In this document: piece by piece, positions 55,326 through 64,000 of the stretch
How positions within the stretch are numbered: position 1 is the first letter of the stretch
Layout: every line of letters begins with the position of its first letter
The notes under the pieces: model-generated
What the model was told of the DNA's origin: nothing
What the model saw: the letters and a program-made list of their open reading frames with translations, nothing else
Database searches by the model: none
Assembly (NCBI RefSeq): GCF_037893015.1
Contig: NC_133666.1
Coordinates: 565,530,602-565,594,601, forward strand
Direction: 5' to 3'
DNA: 64,000 bases
Origin: Macrotis lagotis
Taxonomy: Eukaryota > Chordata > Mammalia > Peramelemorphia > Peramelidae
Program-made: the position numbers and the translations under genes

Positions 55326-55599
55326 TATGTCTAATTTATACATCTATTCAGTTGTAGTTTATCTTGGTAAGTGATATGAGGTATTGGCATTAAGCTGAAG
55401 TTTAGTTTTCTCAGCTATTGCTGTTAAATAATTAGTCTTTACCCTATTATTTGGGACCATCATATTTATCAGTTTTGGGGGATATTATCAAACACTCTAC
55501 TATTATATTTGTTACTTCTGCATGTTGTGTACATAATCCATTCCATTGTTCAACATCTCTCTATTTTTAAACTAATATTAAATTAGCTTTTTAAAAAAA

Positions 55600-55736
55600 A
55601 TTATTTAAGGCAATGGGATTAAGTGACTTGCCCAATGTCACACAACTAGGTAATTATTAAGTCTTAGGTGGATATCAACTCAGGTCCTCCTGACTCCAGG
55701 GTAGGTCCTTTATCTCCTGTACCGCCTAGATGCTTC
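55600..55736 (-). mobile_element. tRNA-derived SINE, diverged copy
   Basis: AAGGCAATGGGATTAAGTGA, CACAACTAGGTAATTATTAA and TCCTCCTGACTCCAGGGTAG with head ACCGCCTAGATGC on the minus strand. Confidence 0.88.
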
Positions 55737-56139
55737 CAAATTATCTTAAAGATTACTATTTTATAATGTAGTTTAAGATCTGGTACTACTGGGTCACCTT
55801 CCTACTTTTTTTTTTCTTCATAACTGCCCTTAGATTTACATAGCCATAAGAATTGTTAGGTTTTTTGCCTTTATAAAGTACTTCTCTGGTAGTTTGATAA
55901 GTACAGCACTCAATAAATAAATTAAATTTAGTAATATTGTCTTTTTATATTAACTGAACCTAAAATGAGAAATTAATATTTTTCAATTATCTAGGTCTGT
56001 CTTTATTCCTTCAAATTAGTGCTTTATAGTTGGATTCATATAGTTCCTTGGTAAGTCTTCACAGGCAAGCTTCCAGATATTTTGCAACTTCTATAGTTAT
56101 TTTGAATACTTGGTATTGTTATATTTAGAAATTCTTGAT

Positions 56140-56570
56140 GATATGAAAAGATGGACTTGAGAAAAGTCTGGAAAAACATGTATGAATTGAAGCTGAGTGA
56201 AGTGAGCAGAACCAGGAGAGCATTGCTCATATTAACATTACTGTGTGATGATCAACTTTGATGGGCTCAACTTTTCTCACCAGTTCAGTGATTAAGGACT
56301 ATTCTGAAGAACTTGTGATGGAAAATGCCATCCACCTTCCAAAGCATACTATTTTCACTTTTTAAAACTTGTATTTTTTCTTTTTCTCATTTTTTCTTTT
56401 AAGTTCTGATTCTTCTTTTACAACCTGACTAATATGATATATCACTGTCATGGGGAGGGGATGGAAAGGAAGGAAGTAGAAAAATGTGGAACTCAAAAGC
56501 TTACAAAAAAAGATGAATGTTGAAAACTATCTTTGCATGTAATTGAAAAAAATAAAATAACAACATTTAA
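56140..56570 (+). mobile_element. L1 3' UTR, 5'-truncated copy
   Basis: GTATGAATTGAAGCTGAGTG, CAGAACCAGGAGAGCATTGC, TGTGTGATGATCAACTTTGA and the end AACTATCTTTGCATGTAATT with an AAAAATAAAATAACAAC tail. GATGATAT flanks (56128-56137 and 56580-56588) are the likely target duplication. Confidence 0.88.
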
Positions 56571-56752
56571 AAAAGAAATGATGATATATGCATATTTATT
56601 TTTTACTCTGAAATTTTGTTAAATTTATTATTTCAATTAATTTTTAATTAACTTTCTCAAGTTTTGAGGTATAACTTTATAACATCTGTAAAAATAATAA
56701 TTTTACTTCCTCTTTGCCTATGCACATAACCTTAATTTATTTTTCTTATAGG

Positions 56753-57320
56753 TGAAGTTGAGAAGACTTGGAAAGTGATTAAAAATAGAGTATAAGTGAG
56801 AGAGAGTTGCAAATTTGGGTTATTGAATGAATGGTAATTTACTCAAGAGAAAAATGGATGTTAGTTGGTGGGAGTTTTTTTGGATGGAGGAAGGATAAGA
56901 AGAGATAATGAGTCTTGATTTGGACCTGTTGAGTTTGTGTTACTTTATTGGATATCTGGATGGAGTGTCACAGGCATCTGGAGATACATTGGTATTTGTC
57001 AGATTTTCTTAGTAAGGGAAGATTCCCAGTGAAGAAACTTTTTCCAAAATAGATGCATAAGTCTATGACTTATCATCTTAGAAAATCATTTGCATCACTG
57101 AAATGCTAATTAATTTAGCCATGGTCATAGAGTCAGTGTGTGTAGATGGGACTTGAACCCTAGTCACCCAGATTCTAAGGCCAGATTTCTACACACTCTG
57201 TCATGCCACCTCTCAAATAAAATATAATTACATGTAATATGTTCAAAGACAAAAAAGGGCATTACAATTGGAGTGGAAATAGGTAGGGAATAGGGAAGGC
57301 TCCATAAAAAGGGACATTTT
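56753..57320 (-). mobile_element. L2-like fragments and a MIR-like piece
   Basis: 56753-57010 (GATTTGGACCTGTTGAGTTT, ATCTGGATGGAGTGTCACAG) and 57235-57320 are L2-like antisense; 57100-57215 (GGGACTTGAACCCTAGTCAC) is MIR-like on the minus strand. Boundaries are loose. Confidence 0.5.
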
Positions 57321-57530
57321 ATTTGGGTTTTATAAGCAGCAATTCAAAAGGAGATAGAAGTGGGATGACAACCCACACAATACTAGGTAACTTTTATAAA
57401 AGACATTTATTAAACAGACACAACAGGAGCAAACATCTGCCCCAATTCCTCTGGGTAGAATTCCTTTTCTCTTCCCCTCCTTCCCCCACATATATTATTT
57501 CATTTGGACTTGGTGGGGGGAAGAATTGGT

Positions 57531-58105
57531 TTGCTACTGTTCAGTTGTGTTCAATTCTTCATGACTCCATTTGGGGTTTTCTTAGTAAAAACACTGAAGT
57601 GGTTTGCTATTTCCTTTTCTAGCTCATTTTAATAGGAGATGGTATTTGTCCTTTGTTTTCAAAGAACAGCATGACATCAAGGAGGTGATGCCATTACAAG
57701 TACATGAATTGGATTTGAGTGAGGGGGTGATGTGCTAAATAACCAGTCTCACTTTCTCCTCAGGACATCTGGGTCCATTGGCCAGATATGAATAAGAATG
57801 CCTGGAGAGGACCCTGGATGTGAGACAATCAGGGTTAAATGCCAAGCCTAAGATTACACAGCTAGTAAGTGTCTGAGGCTGGATTTTAACTCTGGTCCTC
57901 TTGACTCCTAGACCAGTGCTCTACCCACTGCACTACCTAACTACCCTTAACAGATGAAGAAATTGAGGAAAACAGAGTTAAATGACTTACTCAGGGCCTG
58001 TATCTGCTCAGAAAGTAAGTGTATGAGATCTGATTTGACCTCAGGAAGATGAGTCTTTCTGACTCAGGCTCATCACTCTATTCTTTGTACCACCTAGCTG
58101 CCCCT
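57531..58105 (-). mobile_element. MAR1-type CORE-SINE split by another SINE
   Basis: 57531-57634 is the antisense MAR1 3' half (TTCATGACTCCATTTGGGGT) and 57948-58105 its 5' half (AGATGAAGAAATTGAGGAAA to CACCTAGCTGCCCC). The parts fit together when the insert at 57635-57947 is taken out. Confidence 0.78.
57635..57947 (-). mobile_element. Composite SINE with a LINE-like 3' end
   Basis: Head on the right (GCACTACCTAACTACCC) is MAR/WSINE-like; the 3' half at the left (TCCTTTGTTTTCAAAGAACA, CATCTGGGTCCATTGGCCAG) differs from MAR1. Its 3' end resembles that of the repeat at 39520-39950, so both may use the same LINE. Confidence 0.7.
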
Positions 58106-58710
58106 ACAATTGATTGAAATATATGGAGAATACATTAACACTATCTATGAGGTGTTTCAGGGGTATAGCCAAGATGGTAGAGAAGAGGAAGCAATTGAAT
58201 TCTCTCAATATTCCCTTCCAAATAACTTTATAATAATTCCTCAAATCAGATTCTGGAGTAGCTGAGCCAAAAAAAGCAAAAGACAAGGTGAAACATTTTT
58301 GCAGCCCAAGACAACTTAAGTTGGAAGGAGAAACCTGTGATATGAGGGTCAGAGTTGACCTAGAGCCAACATAGTGGCAACCAGCTGGACTATAATAAAG
58401 GTAGCAATAATAGCTGTGGGAGCTTTATGAGCTCTCAAACCAAAGATAGTAAGGGAATTGGGCAAATGATCATAAAGAAAATATAGGGAACACCTATGCT
58501 GAACTGGTGCATGATATAGGCAACTCCACTGTCTATATCCACTATTGGGTCACAGTTTGAGGACTGAGAGAAGCACTTGCTTTCCCAAAGGAGCAGGGGC
58601 CCTGAAGGGAAGCATCATTTCCAGTTGGAAGGGAGCAGGCACAGTATTGATTCCATTCACAAAGAAGAAGTGACCACATTCTTACCTAGGAAGAAGTGAA
58701 AATTTTCAAC

Positions 58711-58720
58711 CCCCCCCCCC
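58711..58720. repeat. Poly-C run
   Basis: Ten C residues in the L1-D 5' UTR; length may be uncertain. Confidence 0.8.
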
Positions 58721-58992
58721 AGAACTAGCTCTGAAAATAGCAGTGTTAAAAAACCTGAAGCATCTTCCAACTCTGGGAATAGAGGTTGACTTTAATATAA
58801 AATTCAGTCAAGAAAAATGGAATGTTAATAAATGAATAATGAATAAACAAAAAGGAAAGAACTAGAAAAACTACTATGGTGAAAGGGAAGATGAAGGCAC
58901 AAGCTCAGAAGAAAATAATGATGTCAAAAATGGGTACAAGCAAAGTCTCAAAATAAAAATGTGATTTTGACATAAGCCCCACAAGAATTCTT

Positions 58993-59146
58993 TATTTTAG
59001 GTTTTTTTTTTGTAAGGCAAAGGGGTTAAGTGGCTTGCCCAAGGCCACACAGCTAGGTAATTATTAAGTGTTTGAGACTGGATTTGAACCCAGGTACTCC
59101 TGACTCCAGAGCCAGTGCTTTATCCACTATGCCACCTAGCTGCCCT
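58993..59146 (-). mobile_element. tRNA-derived SINE (WSINE1-type) inside L1-D
   Basis: Full-length minus-strand copy with perfect 18-bp target duplication AGCCCCACAAGAATTCTT at 58975-58992 and 59147-59164, the longest in the window. Confidence 0.96.
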
Positions 59147-61061
59147 AGCCCCACAAGAATTCTTGAAAGCTAAAAATAATTTTTAAAAAATCAAACTATG
59201 TAAAAGCAAAACTTTGCCTAATTAAATGATAGAAGAAACTTGCTAAAGGCAATGAAGTAGCACCATTAAGTATATATGCACCAAATGTTTTAGTATCTCA
59301 ATCATTAAAGGAAAAGTTAAATGATTTATAGGAGGAAATGGTAAAACTGTATTAGTGAGGGACCTTAACTTTCCCTTCTCAGATCTACATAAATCTATTA
59401 GAAAATAAAGAAGTAAGAAAGACATCAAGGAGATCAATGTAATCTCAGAAAAATTAGATATGATAGACTTCTGGTAAAAGCTGAATTGGAAATAGAAAGA
59501 AGCCTTTTTTTTTCCTCAGCTGCACATGGCATATTCCAAAAAATAAAATCCTTACAACCAAAAGCAGGAAGAAGTATTAAATGCACCCTTTTAAGATTAC
59601 AATACAATAAAAATCACATTTAATAAATGCTATAGAAACAAAAATTAACAAGTTAACTAGAAACTAAATAATCTAATCCTAAAGAATGAATAAAATCAAA
59701 CAACAAATCAGAAATAATCAAGAATTTCATTAAAGATAATAAGACAATACTCCAAAATTTGTGGGATGCAGCAAAGTAGCATTTAAAAGAAAATTAATAT
59801 CTCTAAATGCACACATTAACAAAAGAGAGAAAGAACAGATCAATTAATCAGGCAAGCAATTAAAAAACATAAGAAAAAAATTAAACATCCTCAATTCAGC
59901 ACTAAGATGGAAATCCTTAAAATCAAAGGAGAGATTAACTTGAAAGTTAATGAAAAACAATAAAATAGATAAACATTGGTTATTGGATTTAAAAAAGAAA
60001 GAAGAAAATCAAATTTCCAAAATAAAAAAATTAAAGCAATTATTAGGAGTTATTTTACCCAAATATATGCCAGTAAAATTGGTATTCTAAGTGAAATAGA
60101 TAAATATTTGAAAAAGATATAAATTGCCCAGAATAACAGAAAAGGAAATAGCATCTTTAGCTCAAGAAGTTGACCAAGCCATGAATCAGCTTTCTAAGAA
60201 AAATCCCCAGGACCAATTTTCTTGGATTTACAAGTGAATTCTACCAATAATTTAAAGAACAGTTAATCAGAATTTTATATAATCTGTTGGGAAAAAAATA
60301 GGTAAAGAAGGAGTATTTCCAAATTCCTTTTATGACTCAAATATGGCTTTGATACTTAAACCAGGCAGAGTGAGAAACAGAGAAAGAAAATTGTGAACCA
60401 GTTTAATATTGATGTAAAAATTTTAAACAAAATACTAGTAAGGAAATCAGCAACATATTGAAAAAATCCATACACTTTGAACAGGTAGCATTTATACTAG
60501 AAAAACAGACTATTTCTATATTAGGAACAGCCAATAAAATTGCTCACATCAATAACAAAAGCAATAAAAATCATGTGATTATGTCAATGGATGCAGAAAA
60601 AGCTTTTGACAAAATGCAATTCCATTTTTAATTTAAAAAACACATTAGGACATATAGGAATAGTTGGAGCCTTAAAATAATAAGTAATATCTATCTAAAG
60701 TCAAAAGCAAGCATCATATGTAATAGAGATAAACTAGAAATGTTCCAAATAAAATCAATAGTGAAACTGATATCCATTATCACCATTGTTATTTAATGTT
60801 GTATTAGGAATGCTAGCTATAGCAATAAGACAAAAAAAATTGAAGGAATAAAAAATAGACAATGAAGAAACAAAATGATCACCCTTTGCAGATAATGTGC
60901 TTGGAGAAACCCAGAGAATCAAATTGAGAACTTGTTGAAACAATTAACAACTTTAGCAAAGATAGTATATAAAATAAACCCAAAGAAACCATCAGCAGGA
61001 AGTATAATTCAGCAGGAATAGAGAAAACCTCAGCTACATATATCTTTATTAGGTATATATT

Positions 61062-61290
61062 TCTCTCTGGCACAGTGGGTAGAATTCTGTCTGGACTTGA
61101 AGTCAGCAATTCAAACTCTGCCTCACATTTCCTAATTTTTTGACCCCCATTCAAGTCACTTAGCATCTTTTGAATTCATTTTCTATCTGTGGATAATAAT
61201 AGGACGTACCTTACAGAGTTGCTGTGGGGAATCAAATGAGCTAATGCTTGTAAAGAACTTTGAAAACCTTAATGCACTGCTATTATTGCC
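61062..61290 (+). mobile_element. CORE-SINE (MAR/Mon-type)
   Basis: TCTGGCACAGTGGGTAGAAT head, then TTCAAACTCTGCCTCACATT, CAAGTCACTTAGCATCTTTT and TACAGAGTTGCTGTGGGGAA, GTAAAGAACTTTGAAAACCT tail. Confidence 0.75.
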
Positions 61291-61489
61291 ATAATTATTA
61301 TTATCCAAGCCAAAAACCGGGGAGTCTCTTCTTTACCAATTTTTTACCAACCCTGTCCCCTCTGGAAGTATGCAGCATGAGCATTCATTCTCTCCAGTGA
61401 GTTTTATGCAAGTGTTCCAGGCTTAAATCCCAATTTGCAATAATAACAAAAAAGCCATTTAAGTTTCCAGAAGAAGAGACCACTGTTTT
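61291..61489. other. Unassigned intergenic sequence
   Basis: Nothing recognised. Confidence 0.35.
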
Positions 61490-62400
61490 CTTTCAATAAG
61501 GCATCTCACAATATATGTCAGAACTTTTTGAATTATCTGTCCCAGATAAGTTGAATGATCCCTTGATTATTAATGTCCAAGTGAAGGAAAAAAAGTTGAT
61601 TGTTTGCCAGAAGTGTTTTCCTCTGTCATAGAAAATTTCCGATACAAAGTTCAAATAGAAGAATGATTCCTTTTAAATGGTAAGATCCTCCAGATGCTAT
61701 TATTTGTGGATGACAATCAGGGCTGATTGCATCTAGCCATCACAGAGCCACCTAAACAAGATACATAATCCCTCAAGAGTTCAACCTAATGAGATTCTGG
61801 AAAAGTCAAGTAAATGAGGGATGTATATTGTCCAGATTATAACCTTCAGTTGAATTAACAACTAACTAAAAGCTAGTTCATCAGTACATAAATCTTGGAC
61901 AGACATTTTTCATAGACAAAAGCTGGACCTAGAACTGAAAAGGAGGGAGAAAATAGCCAGAATTGCCTTTGGGAAATTGCACAGAGCTTTTAATAATCCC
62001 ATTCTTCTCCCTGAAACAAAGGGCCATCCTTTAAAAACAGTATTCTTCCAGTGATTCTGTACGATTGTAAGTCATGGGATACTGAAGTCTGCAAAGAATT
62101 AAAGTTGCAGGTCACCTAAGGGGCAAGAGAGAGATGCATGTAGGCATAAGTAATCTGTAATACATTACCAACCAGAACTATGCAAGAGAAACAACATAAA
62201 GGATGTCAGAGATGTATGATCTGAAAAGAAGATGGTTGGTCCAGTGACAACAATAAGGGTTAATCTTTGTATACCATTTATACCTGGGCAATGTCAAGAG
62301 ATTTCAGGGAAGGCCCTTAGTAGGTGTGAAAAAGCTCTAGAGGGTTTATGAGAAGACAAGGACCAGAGTCATATAGGATGAGAAGGTCACCAGGTCAAAA
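61490..62400 (+). mobile_element. RTE-like LINE, reverse transcriptase and C-terminal remnant
   Basis: In broken frames: ILQMLLFVDDN (61690-61725) at the RT catalytic loop, where an FADD-like box is expected; later a short phrase ILPVILYDCKSWDTEV (about 62045-62092), the LYGCESW-type motif found at the end of RTE-clade RT; then arginine-rich phrases up to about 62400. Assigned to RTE from the motif order, which fits the presence of RTE-dependent MAR1 SINEs here. Confidence 0.65.
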
Positions 62401-63060
62401 TGATATTTCTCTGCTAATAGTTCCTACAGACCTCTGAAAAAATTGTCCCTCCTCTTCTTGCTTCTATCATAGCTTTTTGGGTACATACCCTCTCCCTTCA
62501 TAAAGTCCTAGAGGATCTGTATTATATCTATTTTTATAACCCTTGTACAATATCTGGCATACGAAGGATACTTAATAGATTTCTTTAATTGACTTTTATT
62601 AGATTATAAATTTCCTAAAATATGAGACTGGGTAATCCCTGAGGTATGGGATTGGCTTTCATTTATGTTTTGTATTCCATCCATCAAAAAATCAGGGATT
62701 ACCCAGAATGGGCCATACCTGCTGCTACTCAATCCCTTTTTATTATTAGGTAAAACAGTCTTCTGAACTGAATTTCCAAAGAATTGCCCCTTTCCCTCTC
62801 AAACTTTATGAGGAAGCTTATCCACTTAACTTTGGGACTCTGTCTAGTGCTAAGCTTTCCAGATTCATGAGGGAATGAGCACTCACTTGATTCACTCTAT
62901 CTAGATGGTCCCAGACCATGCTTTATATCTCAATAAGTTATTTGCCAGCTAGGGTCTACCCAATATGCTATTTCTCACCAATCTTGCTATCTGCCCTGAT
63001 CAGAGGGGCCATCTCTTATGCAAAGCTTCTGTAGATATTCCCTCTGGTTTGTGCTTCTCT
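62401..63060. other. Mostly unassigned; L2-like 3' end and a hairpin
   Basis: 62470-62600 resembles an L2-like 3' end (TACAATATCTGGCATACGAA, CTTAATAGATTTC). A perfect 14-bp inverted repeat (TGGGTAATCCCTGA at 62629-62642, TCAGGGATTACCCA at 62692-62705) lies next to it. The rest is not recognised. Confidence 0.45.
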
Positions 63061-63074
63061 GATACAAATTTTCT

Positions 63075-63230
63075 TTTCTTTTTTTAAAAAATTTATTCAC
63101 TTTCACATTACTACAATAATATTGTTGTAAAAGTAAACATAATTCCCCCTCCCTCCCACAAAGATAGAGAAACTTCAAGTAAAATAAAGTGAGAGAAAAA
63201 AAATGTACTTTAGTCTGTGTTCAGATTTTG
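63075..63230 (-). mobile_element. HAL1/L1-type 3' end fragment
   Basis: AAAAATTTATTCACTTTCAC, GTAAAAGTAAACATAATTCC, CCCTCCCTCCCACAAAGATA and AAAATGTACTTTAGTCTGTG match the order at HAL1-A's 3' end (16174-16261 continuing at 21406-21510). TACAAATTTTCT at 63063-63074 and 63231-63242 is a perfect 12-bp target duplication. Confidence 0.82.
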
Positions 63231-63430
63231 GTACAAATTTTCTGATGATGACATTGACATTGTGCTATTTGAATCAAGCCCCGTGACACTTCAGGACCTT
63301 CTAAGCCAAATGCATAATTCCTCAAGATTTCAATTTAATGAATCATGTTGGTGTAATCTAGTAAATTTTAAAGTAATATCGAAGGCTCTCTTCCCATCCA
63401 ACAGAAAGTAAACTTCTTGAAAGCAAGGAC
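63231..63430 (+). mobile_element. RTE-like RT fragment, second copy
   Basis: An open stretch at 63217-63411 encodes FSDDDIDIVLFESSP, then LLSQMHNSSRFQF, matching the catalytic region of an RTE-type RT. It aligns with 61700-61810 (CATAATTCCTCAAGATTTCA against CATAATCCCTCAAGAGTTCA), so the segment is present twice. Confidence 0.65.
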
Positions 63431-63482
63431 TGCTCCCACCTAGAGCAAGATGCCAAATCATCTATCTCTCTTCCAATAAGGC

Positions 63483-63487
<5 letters not shown>

Positions 63488-63538
<51 letters not shown>

Positions 63539-63565
63539 TATGTATATATATATATATATATATAT
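63488..63565. repeat. (TA)n microsatellite
   Basis: About 39 TA-type units with a CACA and a TG interruption near 63531-63542. Confidence 0.97.
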
Positions 63566-64000
63566 CACAACCCTATAAAATCCCTTGAAATATCTCATCA
63601 AAATTATTTGAATGATTCCTAGTTTATTTCATTCAAGGAATCATTGGAATGATTATCTTGGTAAGGTTTGTTTAATGGATTATGTTTTTAAATAATAAAA
63701 ATGAAGGGTGGGGACAGTCTTTCCCACAAGGGTATCTCCCCAAATGGTTGCATCTGATAGGTACTGAGGTACTGACTCCTTCAGGTACAACACTGCTAAG
63801 GGAGGAATGGGGAAGGGGCATCTCAGACTTAAACTGTCAGAAAGAAGGAAGGCTATTAAAGCCTAGTTTTAGAATCATCAGTAATATCCTTTCCTTCTTA
63901 ATTTAAGAGTTTATAAAAAAAAGCACAAAAATAAAAAAGTTTTCAAGACTCAGACTGATAGCAAAAGTTTTAGATTCAATATTGACACCATGTGAGAGCC
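63566..64000. other. Unassigned sequence to the window edge
   Basis: No recognised repeat. The 74-codon plus-strand open frame at 63682-63906 has no domain features. Confidence 0.4.

Larger units (their letters stand above)
55326..56752 (-). mobile_element. L1 ORF2 fragment (minus strand), interrupted
   Basis: 55326-56125 and 56571-56752 are antisense L1 ORF2 (TTGTAGTTTATCTTGGTAAG, ATGTAGTTTAAGATCTGGTA, then TATGCATATTTATTTTTTAC and ACTTCCTCTTTGCCTATGCA). A SINE (55600-55736) and a plus-strand L1 tail (56140-56570) lie within it. Confidence 0.72.
58160..61060 (+). mobile_element. L1-D: L1 with 5' end, internal deletion and lost 3' end
   Basis: The 5' end has CAAGATGG at 58170-58177, the YY1-type site of L1 promoters. 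58180-58740 is 5' UTR, 58740-59215 the start of ORF1 (interrupted by a SINE), then the sequence jumps to ORF2 endonuclease at about 59240 (AAGTATATATGCACCAAATG). ORF2 continues through the RT (MDAEKAFDKMQ at 60588-60620; FADN at about 60890 where FADD is expected) to about 61060. Roughly 1.5 kb of ORF1/ORF2 start and the 3' part are missing. All frames have stops. Confidence 0.82.

Noticed and set aside
2257..59164. CRISPR-like array from the many regularly conserved 150-bp units
   Set aside because: The units are dispersed, in both orientations and individually flanked by different target duplications, as expected of SINEs.
63488..63565. Long TA tract as a replication or nuclear attachment element
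   Set aside because: TA microsatellites are common; nothing else at the site supports a function.

Overview
The window looks like intergenic DNA from a marsupial nuclear genome. The most frequent repeat is a tRNA-derived SINE of about 150 bp (A box TGGYGCAGTGG, B box GGTTCAAATCC, A-rich tail). It matches, from memory, the WSINE1-type SINEs of Australian marsupials; a dasyurid-like animal is my best guess. Older MAR1/MIR-type CORE-SINEs, marsupial-style L1, half-L1 (HAL1), L2/CR1-clade and RTE-like LINEs and one betaretrovirus-like provirus make up most of the rest. I found no host protein-coding gene, no convincing functional RNA gene, no CRISPR array and no bacterial-style operon. All longer open frames belong to decayed transposable elements or to simple repeats. 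Element edges fixed by target-site duplications (TSDs) are exact to a few bases; the others are good to about 20-50 bases. Family names come from memory, not from a database search.

Layout. 1-9 kb: L1 tail, clustered SINEs, and L2-like LINE pieces on both strands. 9-16 kb: sparse unassigned sequence, CR1 and MIR fragments, a tiny U1 snRNA-derived insertion and a truncated minus-strand L1. 16.2-27.6 kb: a nested retroelement stack. An old minus-strand HAL1 (HAL1-A) was split by a betaretrovirus-like provirus (two LTRs of about 448 bp, tRNA-Lys-like primer site, polypurine tract, gag-pro, RNase H and integrase remnants, most of RT and env lost), by a SINE, and by a second minus-strand HAL1 (HAL1-B) that carries further SINEs. 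28-35 kb: L2-like and CR1 fragments, SINEs, a long GAAA microsatellite and unassigned DNA. 35-43.7 kb: a plus-strand L1 interrupted by two younger L1 3' pieces, themselves carrying SINEs. 43.7-58 kb: L2-like LINE pieces, L1 3' fragments on both strands, many SINEs, and one SINE bracketed by a 34-bp inverted repeat. 58.1-61.1 kb: an internally deleted plus-strand L1. 61.5-63.4 kb: RTE-like reverse transcriptase remnants split by a HAL1/L1 tail. The last 0.5 kb holds a TA microsatellite and unassigned sequence.

The parts are connected by mobilisation history: L1-type machinery probably supplied the TSD-flanked SINE, HAL1 and U1 insertions, and the nesting gives a relative insertion order. The strongest items for follow-up are the HAL1/provirus stack, a SINE-derived segment at the same position in both HAL1 3' UTRs, the U1 fragment with a perfect 15-bp TSD, and the inverted repeat around a SINE.
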